Shown here in pieces: positions 1-6,753 of a stretch of DNA of 16,019 nucleotides. The translations under genes and the position numbers were made by a program. Below the pieces are notes generated by a model, which saw only the letters and a program-made list of their open reading frames with translations, was not told the origin of the DNA and did not search any database. Origin of the DNA: Bacillota bacterium (GTDB lineage: Bacteria > Bacillota > Clostridia > Clostridiales > Clostridiaceae); assembly GCA_030706065.1 (NCBI GenBank), contig JAUZPH010000026.1, positions 1 through 16,019 on the forward strand, written 5' to 3'. Each line of letters starts with the position of its first letter. Position 1 is the first letter of the stretch.

Positions 1-988
1 CCGGGTATATAGTAAAGCCTCTTTCAAACAAATAATCATGCATCTCGTCAAAACTATAACCCTCATACTCAGGCTCAACCACAGTAGTTATGAGCCTGGA
101 GTGATTTTCGGGAGCTACCAGGTGCTTAAGGCCCAATCTGTCAAGCCCTGCCAGAAGCACATCGCAGGCCTTTACATATCTGTTATGCCTTGCTTCTATA
201 GTTTCCTCCTTTGCCTCTATTATAGCCTGCTTTAGAGCATATAATATCTGTACCGGAGGGGTAAACCTCATCTGATAATTGCCCTTAAAATATTCATACT
301 GCTTGTATAAGTTCAAATATAAGTTTCTTGGCTTATTATTCCTTGTCTTCAAAAGGGACTGCAGGTTTGCTATCACAAAGCTGATGCCTGCCATGCCCTG
401 AATACACTTGTTTGAGCTTGATGCAAGGTAATGGATATTGCACTTCTCCATGTCGATGGGGATACCTGCATAGGAACTCATGGCATCAACGATAAGTTCC
501 AAATCAAATTCTTTACATATAGCTCCGATTCTTGCCACATCATTCAACAGTCCAGTCGTAGTTTCATGGTGAATTACTGCAATATGAGATAGCTTCTCCC
601 TGCTGTTTTTAATTACATTTACCAGGGCATCATAGTCTATGGCTTCCGTTGTAGAGCTTTTGAATTCTATGTACTTCATTCCATAGATTTCTGCCATCTC
701 GCACATTCTTCTACCGTAAGCTCCGTTGTTGATTATTATTACACAATCCTCACCGACGGCCGAACTGAGCATAGCTTCCACGGCAGCAGTTCCTGAGCCT
801 CCAAAGAGCACAGCTGTATATCTCTCATTGTCTGCAACAAAATTTGTAAGTTCCTTGGAAACGAATTCCATAACCGCCCCGAATTCCTTTTCCCTGGGGC
901 AGATGTCCGACACAACCTGGGCATACTTTACCGTGTCTGTGGTGGTGGCCGGACCGGGATTCAGCAATACATTCCTTTTAACTTCCAT
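1..988 (-). CDS. phnW: 2-aminoethylphosphonate aminotransferase (PhnW/AepZ family), C-terminus cut by window edge
   Basis: I translated this frame by hand from an ATG at 988-986; it stays open to the window edge (329 residues; the family usually has about 360-370, so about 35 are missing). It is a fold-type I PLP aminotransferase. The N-terminus has the family-typical LLNPGPATTTDTV (residues 8-20) and DICPREKEFG (28-37). The Schiff-base lysine is Lys194 in SSSNKCIQGMAG, and Asp168 in LIVDAM is the residue expected to contact the PLP pyridine nitrogen; both match the numbering I recall for the Salmonella enzyme. The enzyme interconverts phosphonoacetaldehyde plus alanine with 2-aminoethylphosphonate (AEP) plus pyruvate. 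Next to PEP mutase and the decarboxylase it should run in the AEP-forming direction. The start has a good GGAAGGTGAG site and lies 16 nt after the aepY stop, so it is the third gene of that operon. The substrate-binding Arg expected near the C-terminus is outside the window. Confidence 0.93.
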   Translation of the reverse strand, partial: MEVKRNVLLNPGPATTTDTVKYAQVVSDICPREKEFGAVMEFVSKELTNFVADNERYTAVLFGGSGTAAVEAMLSSAVGEDCVIIINNGAYGRRMCEMAEIYGMKYIEFKSSTTEAIDYDALVNVIKNSREKLSHIAVIHHETTTGLLNDVARIGAICKEFDLELIVDAMSSYAGIPIDMEKCNIHYLASSSNKCIQGMAGISFVIANLQSLLKTRNNKPRNLYLNLYKQYEYFKGNYQMRFTPPVQILYALKQAIIEAKEETIEARHNRYVKACDVLLAGLDRLGLKHLVAPENHSRLITTVVEPEYEGYSFDEMHDYLFERGFTIYP

Positions 989-1004
989 ATACTCACCTTC
1001 CCAT

Positions 1005-2138
1005 CTATTTACCTAAAAACTCCATAAATTTAGTCTTGTTTTCAACCGGAGTTGTGGTAGGTCTTCCCAAATCCTTTCTTGCACCCTTGTTCACCTTTAT
1101 CTCAAGCAGCGCCGGGCCCTTACACTTCTGCATTTTTTGAATACAGTTCATGACCTCTTCTCTGCCGGATGCAGAATATACTTCCCTGTACCCGCTGGCC
1201 TTTGCTATGGCCGGTACATCTATATCAAATCCCAAGGTAGGCTGCCCACCTACTGAATCATGGGCTCCATTATTTATGATTATATGCCTGTAGTTATCTC
1301 CTGCATGTGCTGCCACAACAGCGCCTGCACCCATGTGCATAAGAAAGGCGCCGTCGCCATCCAGGCAGTAGACGGTTTTCTCAGGCCTTGCAACTGATAT
1401 TCCCAGGGCAATCTGTGACGAATGTCCCATGGATCCTACAGTCAGAAAGTCTCTTTCATGGGAATCTCCAAGGGCTTCTCTGAGTTCAAAAAGTTCCCTT
1501 GAGGCCATACCGGTAGTGGACACCACCACCGCATCCTTTTCCATAACTGAAACCACCAGTTTTATTGCCTCTTCCCTGCTGAGTTCAAAGCTTGTTTTTA
1601 CTTCACTCTTCAGCTTGTAGGCCTGGAAGGCACCCTTTTGGATTACAAATGCATAGGGCTCCTTGTTTTCCATCATATGCTGATATGCCTTCAGAAAAAC
1701 TTCCTTCAGCACCTCAAAAGTAGTTTCCTCACCTATAACATCGTATTTTATACCAAGGGTTTCGAGAAGTTCCAGGGTAATCTTTCCCTGCTTTACATGC
1801 TGAGGTTCATCCTTTTTTCCCGGTTCTCCTCTCCATCCGATGAGCAGAAGAGCAGGTATGCTGTATACCAACCTATCCGTAAGGGATGCCAAAGGGTTTA
1901 CAATATTTCCAAGGCCCGAATTTTGCATGTAAACCAGTGCTGCCTTACCTGTAGCCAGATGGTATCCTGCAGCCAGGGCCAGGGCATTACCCTCATTGGC
2001 AGCAACTATGTTCTTATTCTCAGGAGTATTGTCTTTTACATATGCACAGAAATCCTTAAGAAGTGAATCCGGTACTCCTGTAAAGAAATCTACTCCCTTC
2101 TCCTTAAGCATTGCATAAAAGTCTGCAGTATTTATCAT
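1005..2138 (-). CDS. aepY: Phosphonopyruvate decarboxylase (ThDP-dependent)
   Basis: The 377-residue product has the normal full length for phosphonopyruvate decarboxylase (Ppd/AepY/Fom2 family), a cytoplasmic thiamine-diphosphate enzyme. It converts 3-phosphonopyruvate to phosphonoacetaldehyde plus CO2, the irreversible step that pulls the unfavourable PEP mutase reaction forward. The N-terminal pyrimidine-binding half contains the expected catalytic glutamate (Glu49, in AANEGNALALAAGYHLA) and the family signature QNSGLGNIVNPLASL (72-86). The C-terminal half has the ThDP/Mg motif, starting at GDGAFLMHMG (261-270) and ending at INN (288-290), followed by GAHDSVGGQPT. The ATG lies two bases after the aepX stop, and its ribosome site GGGAGGA is formed by the last aepX codons, so the two genes are translationally coupled. 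Related sulfopyruvate and acetolactate-type enzymes share the fold, but the neighbouring PEP mutase and aminotransferase settle the assignment. Confidence 0.94.
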   Translation of the reverse strand: MINTADFYAMLKEKGVDFFTGVPDSLLKDFCAYVKDNTPENKNIVAANEGNALALAAGYHLATGKAALVYMQNSGLGNIVNPLASLTDRLVYSIPALLLIGWRGEPGKKDEPQHVKQGKITLELLETLGIKYDVIGEETTFEVLKEVFLKAYQHMMENKEPYAFVIQKGAFQAYKLKSEVKTSFELSREEAIKLVVSVMEKDAVVVSTTGMASRELFELREALGDSHERDFLTVGSMGHSSQIALGISVARPEKTVYCLDGDGAFLMHMGAGAVVAAHAGDNYRHIIINNGAHDSVGGQPTLGFDIDVPAIAKASGYREVYSASGREEVMNCIQKMQKCKGPALLEIKVNKGARKDLGRPTTTPVENKTKFMEFLGK

Positions 2139-2140
2139 TT

Positions 2141-3439
2141 CTATTGTCCTCCCGGTATAAGGGTCAATATCTGTTTTATCGGCATGCAGTACTCATCCGC
2201 CTCTAAAGATCTTTCATTAAGAAGTATGGACTCTGCTGTTTTTACCATAGCCGGATAAGCACTCCTTATAAGATGGTTTGCATAGATTACTACATTGGCA
2301 CCGGCTTCCTGAAGCTGCGCCTCAGTCATATGGCAATAAGAAGTGGGCACTACCACCAGAGGGACCTTCTTCTCGAACTTTTGGAACTCACCGCAGAATT
2401 CCACAATCTCTTTTCCGTCCTTTCTGTTGCTGTGTATCATTATACCGTCTGCACCAGCTTCTATATATGCCTTTGCTCTCTTAAGTGCATCCTCCATACC
2501 GGCATTCAAAATGAGGCTTTCTATTCTGGCAATAATCATAAAATCATTGGTTACTCTTGCCTTTCTTCCCTCGGATATCTTTTCACAGAAGTTTTCGATG
2601 GTATCCTGAGTCTGGCTTACATCCGTACCAAAAAGAGAATTCTTTTTCAGGCCAATCTTGTCTTCTATTATTATAGCGGATACTCCCAGTCTTTCCAGAG
2701 TCTTTACAGTATACACAAAATGTTCAATCTTTCCGCCGGTATCTCCATCCAGTATAATGGGCTTGGTGGTTACCTCCAGTATGTCATTTATTGTATTCAA
2801 TCTTGAAGTCAGGTCCACGAGTTCGATATCGGGCTTTCCCTTGGCAGTGGAATCACAAAGGCTGCTCACCCACATTCCGTCAAATTCCTTGATCCTTCCA
2901 TCCTGTTCTACTCTGGCCTTTTCTGCAATAAGGCCTGTTAACCCATTGTGGGCTTCTATTATTCTTATAAGAGGTTTGGCTTCCAGAGCCTTTTTGAGCC
3001 TTCTCATCCTCATCTGAGGTGTAGTTCCTATCTGACTCAGTGCTTCCTCAATCTTTGTTATGGAGACGCCTTCGGTGTATTTTACTTCTACCAGTTCCCC
3101 ACCCCACTGCTTCAAGGTTTCGATGACTCTTTCCCTAAGATTCCTTTGTATACCTTCCTTCCAGTCATCGCCGTGTACTACATAGTCAGGCTGAAGCTTC
3201 ACTAGATTTGGGACCTGGTCCAGAGTATCCTGCGGTACCACCATGGCTACTCCCTTTATATTCTCAACTATTGATTTTCTTTCATTGTAGCCTAATAATG
3301 GCACCCTAAAGTAACCTGCAATAACATCATCCGTATGTAATCCTACTATAACCTCGCCTAATTCCTTTGCCTTGTTAATGACATTCAGGTGCCCATGATG
3401 TATTACATCCGCACTCATAGCTACATATACTTTTTTCAT
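2141..3439 (-). CDS. aepX: Phosphoenolpyruvate mutase with N-terminal cytidylyltransferase-like domain
   Basis: This is the committing enzyme of phosphonate biosynthesis, isomerising PEP to 3-phosphonopyruvate. I start it at ATG 3439 (432 aa), preceded by AGAGGAG at good spacing; an upstream in-frame start at 3472 would add 11 residues but has no ribosome site and sits within the promoter's start region. Residues 1-135 form a cytidylyltransferase-type Rossmann domain: MKKVYVAMSADVIHHGHLN with the HxGH nucleotide motif at 14-17. Residues about 140-420 form the isocitrate-lyase/PEP-mutase barrel, with SSLCDSTAKGKPDIE (the counterpart of the nucleophile Asp loop), the metal site LDGDTGG (230-236) and the diagnostic EDKIGLKKNS (259-268). 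The EDKxGxKKNS signature separates true PEP mutases from methylisocitrate lyases. This two-domain form occurs in bacteria that place AEP on surface glycans. The role of the extra domain here is unproven; it could make a CMP-linked product, or it may be redundant with the LicC/PntC-like gene just upstream. Confidence 0.94.
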   Translation of the reverse strand: MKKVYVAMSADVIHHGHLNVINKAKELGEVIVGLHTDDVIAGYFRVPLLGYNERKSIVENIKGVAMVVPQDTLDQVPNLVKLQPDYVVHGDDWKEGIQRNLRERVIETLKQWGGELVEVKYTEGVSITKIEEALSQIGTTPQMRMRRLKKALEAKPLIRIIEAHNGLTGLIAEKARVEQDGRIKEFDGMWVSSLCDSTAKGKPDIELVDLTSRLNTINDILEVTTKPIILDGDTGGKIEHFVYTVKTLERLGVSAIIIEDKIGLKKNSLFGTDVSQTQDTIENFCEKISEGRKARVTNDFMIIARIESLILNAGMEDALKRAKAYIEAGADGIMIHSNRKDGKEIVEFCGEFQKFEKKVPLVVVPTSYCHMTEAQLQEAGANVVIYANHLIRSAYPAMVKTAESILLNERSLEADEYCMPIKQILTLIPGGQ

Positions 3440-3483
3440 ATTGTTTCTCCTCTCTTTAGGGATATCGTTCAATCCATAATAGA

Positions 3484-3512
3484 ATTATATATTATTGAAC
3501 AATTAAAAGCAA
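3484..3512 (-). promoter_or_regulatory. Sigma-A-type promoter for the aepX-aepY-phnW operon
   Basis: On the minus strand there is a -35 box TTGCTT (3512-3507), a 17-bp spacer and a perfect -10 TATAAT (3489-3484). Transcription would start near 3477 and give a leader of about 38 nt before the aepX ATG at 3439. The -35 box lies inside the 3' half of the perfect palindrome at 3505-3530, so any protein bound to that palindrome would compete with RNA polymerase. This is a sequence-based prediction. Confidence 0.6.
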
Positions 3513-3530
3513 GGGCATGCCCTTGCTTTT
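3505..3530 (-). terminator. 26-bp perfect palindrome: terminator hairpin and/or operator
   Basis: Each half reads AAAAGCAAGGGCA from its 5' end, giving a 26-bp perfect palindrome centred on GCATGC. GAAC and GTTC flank it and could lengthen the stem with an AATT bulge. On the minus strand it lies 34 nt after the stop of the wHTH-nucleotidyltransferase gene. The RNA would fold into a GC-centred hairpin ending in UUUU then AAUU, a modest Rho-independent terminator for the upstream polysaccharide operon. Because it covers the -35 box of the aepX promoter, it could equally be a DNA operator. Confidence 0.65.
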
Positions 3531-3563
3531 GTTCATTTTATAATAAGTTGCTGATTTTTTGAA

Positions 3564-4511
3564 CTATAATATCTCGCCTTTTTCTCTCAAACTCGGGACA
3601 ACCTTCTCCTTTACTCTGTTCAAGTGATTTTCATCATCAATCTCTGCCCAAAGCAAATCCTCTATCTTAAGATAGCCAACTATATAGTTTTTTGCAGCGT
3701 CCTCTATAGCATATTCATAGTGATACTGCGGGTTTGTGTTTTTTGTATACTCCAGCAGCATCCTGTCATATAAATCCCTTGATATCTTGTTTATACCCAC
3801 CAATTCTCCATATATACTGTTTAAGGAATGCCTATCCTTAGACATCTTATAGATATTACTGTTCCTGACCTCTATGAACACTTCATCCCCGCTGTCGGTG
3901 GCCCCGCTCATGAGCACACAGTCCTTTAGTTCGGTGTTCTGCAGTTCTTTGAGAGCTCTTTCCTCGTATATAAGGTCACTTTCCAGCAGAAAGAAGTCAT
4001 TCTCAATAAAATCCTTGGCTACTGCCAGGGAGGACATACTACCGGTATCTTTATAGTTTTCATTCCAGATGGTGTACACATTTTTGTATTTTTCTGCCAG
4101 ACTGTCGTAGAAATGGCTTAGATGTCCGGTAACTATTATGACCTTCTCTATGCCGTTCTTAAGAAGCTTTTCTATGCTTCTCTCCACAAGCCCCTTGCCT
4201 TCTACTTCAAGAAACCCTTTCGGCACCATATCTCTTGTTATGCTCTGAAGCCTTGTTCCCATACCGGCAGCAAGGATTACTCCGGTCTTTGTAAGACTCT
4301 TATCTATGGCTTGAAGCCCTTTTTCCGTAACTCTGTACTGTGTATTCCTGTAATCAAGCTTATCTGCCCTTACATAATCCTTCTCAATGAGAAAGCTCAT
4401 AATATTATTTACCGTACCCAGAGATACGCCTGCACGCTCAGCGATTTTTCTCTGGCTTATATTCTTTTCCTGATGGAGTATTTTTAAAACCTTTAGTTCC
4501 TTTGAGTTCAT
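3564..4511 (-). CDS. pntC: Winged-HTH / LicC-PntC-type nucleotidyltransferase fusion (putative CTP:AEP cytidylyltransferase)
   Basis: The 315 residues form two domains. Residues 1-70 are a MarR/IclR-like winged helix-turn-helix: LKVLKILHQEKNISQRKIAE, the recognition helix region GVSLGTVNNIMSFLIEK, and the wing YRNTQYRVTEKG. Residues 76-315 are a sugar-phosphate-type nucleotidyltransferase: LAAGMGTRL (80-88, NTP loop), MVPKGFLEV (Lys98), ESDL (metal Asp179) and the C-terminal WAEIDDENHLNRVKE (second metal Asp near 292), the arrangement seen in LicC. LicC makes CDP-choline from phosphocholine, and PntC relatives activate 2-aminoethylphosphonate as CMP-AEP. With the AEP operon immediately downstream and no choline kinase or transporter in the window, CMP-AEP synthesis is the better guess, but specificity cannot be read from sequence alone. 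The ATG lies two bases after the preceding stop, behind a GAGGG site. The HTH could allow autogenous control; it might also just be an inherited fusion partner. Confidence 0.75.
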   Translation of the reverse strand: MNSKELKVLKILHQEKNISQRKIAERAGVSLGTVNNIMSFLIEKDYVRADKLDYRNTQYRVTEKGLQAIDKSLTKTGVILAAGMGTRLQSITRDMVPKGFLEVEGKGLVERSIEKLLKNGIEKVIIVTGHLSHFYDSLAEKYKNVYTIWNENYKDTGSMSSLAVAKDFIENDFFLLESDLIYEERALKELQNTELKDCVLMSGATDSGDEVFIEVRNSNIYKMSKDRHSLNSIYGELVGINKISRDLYDRMLLEYTKNTNPQYHYEYAIEDAAKNYIVGYLKIEDLLWAEIDDENHLNRVKEKVVPSLREKGEIL

Positions 4512-4513
4512 GT

Positions 4514-5542
4514 TTAATCCCTCTTTTCAAACCTGTAACAAAACTCTGGCAGCTCTTTTTCTATTAATGATATATCTTCTCTATGTTCCTGATACTTCTC
4601 CCACAGCCGGGTATTCTTTATGGATATATCCGGATTAAAGTGCTTGAATTTATTCACATGGCTGTCCGATGATAAATTTAAGAACTCCTTAACTCTGTCT
4701 ACTGCAGCATCATAATTGTACACAAATTCTTCAAAGTTTATCCTTAGCACCTTCTGCGGGTCATCTTTTTCATATTTCAGATGCTCTCTCATTAGCCTGA
4801 ACCATTTTATGTACAAACCTATTTCCTCTGAAGGTATCCACCCTTCTTTCCAAAACAGCTTATTCAATAGATACAAGTCACGGGGATCTCTGTCTACAAC
4901 AATAATTTTTACATCATTAAAGTATTGAAGGTACCTTTCTGTATTTGAGGGCGGAACCAATTGATCCAATACCAGGTGTTCAAACCTGTTTTCCAAATCA
5001 AGTTCCCGAAATAATGCCTCCGTGTAGTTCCGGGTACATGTAAAAAATCTTTCTCTTGCGAAGGAAAAATACATTTCACTCCTCTTATAGTAAGGAATAT
5101 ATTCGTAGTCGTCTTTCTTGCCGAAGAACCTGTGAAGGGACGCTCTGAAGCGGCTCGGATATTCGTAACTCAGCTTTCTTCCAAGTCTTGAAAGTCTGTA
5201 GGCATGCTGATGCCAATATCCCTCCCAACTTACATCTATGAGTTCCTGAATATAGGCTTCTGTAAGGGTAAAAAACTTTCCGTTGAAATACGGCTGGTAC
5301 CAGCCCCCCATATTCTTTACCATCCTTTTGAATCTATGAATACCTTCATCAATTTTAAGCCGGTGAAAGTCGTCTACAACATAGTGCTGCAAATCAGACA
5401 GTCCATCTACCTCGTGTGGAAAGGAAAATTCAAAGCTCCCCATGGACTTCATATTGTCGAATTCCTTAAGTAAATCTGTTACTACAGAAGAACCTGTAGC
5501 TCCATATCCCGCACATGTAATGATTTTTTTATACTTCTCCAT
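4514..5542 (-). CDS. Sulfotransferase-like P-loop protein of the polysaccharide cluster
   Basis: This 342-residue protein has no signal peptide or membrane segment. The N-terminus carries a sulfotransferase-type phosphosulfate loop, CAGYGATGSSVVTDLL (10-25). IIVVDRDPRDLYLLNKLF (213-230) resembles the second PAPS-binding motif (R-x-P-x-D...S), although the usual serine seems to be replaced in YLLNK. INFEEFVYNYDAAVDRVKEFL (268-288) is a familiar C-terminal helix region of the fold. I infer a PAPS-dependent transferase acting on a sugar of the repeat unit, or a diverged P-loop enzyme with another donor. It is coupled on both sides: its ATG is one base after the GT4 stop, with the site AAGGAG inside the last GT4 codons, and it ends two bases before the wHTH-nucleotidyltransferase start. 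No PAPS synthesis genes are in the window. Fold confidence is good; substrate and even donor are unknown. Confidence 0.7.
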   Translation of the reverse strand: MEKYKKIITCAGYGATGSSVVTDLLKEFDNMKSMGSFEFSFPHEVDGLSDLQHYVVDDFHRLKIDEGIHRFKRMVKNMGGWYQPYFNGKFFTLTEAYIQELIDVSWEGYWHQHAYRLSRLGRKLSYEYPSRFRASLHRFFGKKDDYEYIPYYKRSEMYFSFARERFFTCTRNYTEALFRELDLENRFEHLVLDQLVPPSNTERYLQYFNDVKIIVVDRDPRDLYLLNKLFWKEGWIPSEEIGLYIKWFRLMREHLKYEKDDPQKVLRINFEEFVYNYDAAVDRVKEFLNLSSDSHVNKFKHFNPDISIKNTRLWEKYQEHREDISLIEKELPEFCYRFEKRD

Positions 5543-5543
5543 T

Positions 5544-6728
5544 TTAAAACTCCTTATATGAATCGAATTTATCCAGAAGCTGCTGAAGCTTTGCTACTTG
5601 ATTTTCTACAGTAAATTCCGCAATTTTGTCTATGCAATTGCCGGACATATCTTCCCGCTTCTTTTTATTCAATATAATTTCCTTAATGCTCTTTGCTATG
5701 CGGTTTTCGTTCCAGTCTTCAACAAGCCCGCATTTTCCGTCTTCTGCTAATTCCTCTGCACCAGCCACAGCAGTGGATACAAAGGGGCACCCCAGTACCA
5801 TTGCCTCAGCTATAACTGTCGGAAAACCTTCCGCAGTAGAAGTCATGCAGAACAGCGTGGCGTTTTTAAAGTAAGGATAGGGGTTATTTATAAACCCTTT
5901 AAGCTGCACGGAATCTTCCAGCTTGAATTCTGCAATAAGCTTTTCCAGGTACTGCCTCTCATCACCTTCTCCAAGTATGAGTACTTTAAAATCCAGTCCT
6001 TCTTCCTTTAATAGCCTGGCTGCACGAATAAGCAATCCAAAATTTTTCCCTTTATCCAGTCTGCCGACTCCTAATATTACCGGAACATCCTTATTTATAC
6101 CTAAATCTACTCTTTCATTACTTCCCTCATATATTTCATTGAAATTAAATCCATTGTGTATTTTTACTATCTTATCTTTTGATTCAGGATATATATCCAC
6201 AATAGAATTATAGGTTTTTGAAGAGATAGCCACTATTTTATCGGACTTCTCAAAGGCTTTCTTCTGTTTATTATGCAGGTACCGCTGCCTCCGTTTTTGT
6301 CTGCTGTCTGTAATATTCTTATAATCCAAGTCCTGTATGGAACCGTGGACCCATGCTACCTTTTTCGTCCTGCTCCCACTAAGAGTTGTGATAAAACTTG
6401 GAAAGAGATAGTTAAAAGAAATCTCCACATCATAGTTATCTTTAATTGCTGCTCTTCTGGCAATAGCAGGATAATAATTCAGTGCAAATTCATAGAACTT
6501 TAACCTCAATTTTTCAGAAAGCTTTCTATCCATGCGGATTTTCATAAGCGGCTGCAATATTCTTACACTTTCATTTACCGGTTCCCTTTTCACTCCGAAG
6601 TCAACCAGCTCCAGCACATCAATATCATACTTGTTCTTATCCATGCCATTGACTATATTTGCAAGAATTTTCTCCGCACCTCCTCCTGCAGAGAAGGACC
6701 AGACAACAAATAATATCTTCTTCTTCAT
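5544..6728 (-). CDS. GT4-family glycosyltransferase (GT-B fold)
   Basis: I start this at ATG 6728 (394 aa), 4-5 nt after GGGAGGC; an in-frame start seven codons upstream (6749) has no ribosome site. The N-terminal Rossmann domain opens with ILFVVWSFSAGGGAEKILANI, the glycine-rich acceptor loop of GT4 enzymes. The C-terminal domain has ILGVGRLDKGKNFGLLI (218-234; Arg223 and Lys228 are the expected donor-phosphate contacts) and the EX7E motif EGFPTVIAE (Glu300 and Glu308). It should be a cytoplasmic retaining transferase that adds a nucleotide-activated sugar to the lipid-linked repeat unit; donor and acceptor cannot be told from sequence. It follows the flippase by 25 nt, with a small inverted repeat around the flippase stop, and is coupled to the sulfotransferase-like gene. 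It is the only GT-B transferase among the cluster's glycosyltransferases. Confidence 0.9.
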   Translation of the reverse strand: MKKKILFVVWSFSAGGGAEKILANIVNGMDKNKYDIDVLELVDFGVKREPVNESVRILQPLMKIRMDRKLSEKLRLKFYEFALNYYPAIARRAAIKDNYDVEISFNYLFPSFITTLSGSRTKKVAWVHGSIQDLDYKNITDSRQKRRQRYLHNKQKKAFEKSDKIVAISSKTYNSIVDIYPESKDKIVKIHNGFNFNEIYEGSNERVDLGINKDVPVILGVGRLDKGKNFGLLIRAARLLKEEGLDFKVLILGEGDERQYLEKLIAEFKLEDSVQLKGFINNPYPYFKNATLFCMTSTAEGFPTVIAEAMVLGCPFVSTAVAGAEELAEDGKCGLVEDWNENRIAKSIKEIILNKKKREDMSGNCIDKIAEFTVENQVAKLQQLLDKFDSYKEF

Positions 6729-6753
6729 AATGCCTCCCGGAATGTGCAATAAT

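Noticed and set aside
38..235. Plus-strand 65-codon frame near the left edge
   Set aside because: It is antisense to the phnW coding region, which can be read without interruption from 988 to position 1 with diagnostic aminotransferase motifs.
739..924. Minus-strand 61-codon frame
   Set aside because: It overlaps phnW in another frame on the same strand and has no conserved features.
2273..2806. A 177-codon open frame on the plus strand, and others opposite aepX and aepY (e.g. 1638-2066, 2658-3017)
   Set aside because: These lie antisense to well-supported enzymes with intact motifs, have no ribosome sites or recognisable domains, and look like products of the codon bias of the real genes.
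3440..3472. Longer aepX start adding 11 residues (MNDIPKERRNN)
   Set aside because: ATG 3439 has AGAGGAG at proper spacing and begins directly with the conserved first strand; the upstream start has no ribosome site and lies at the predicted transcription start.
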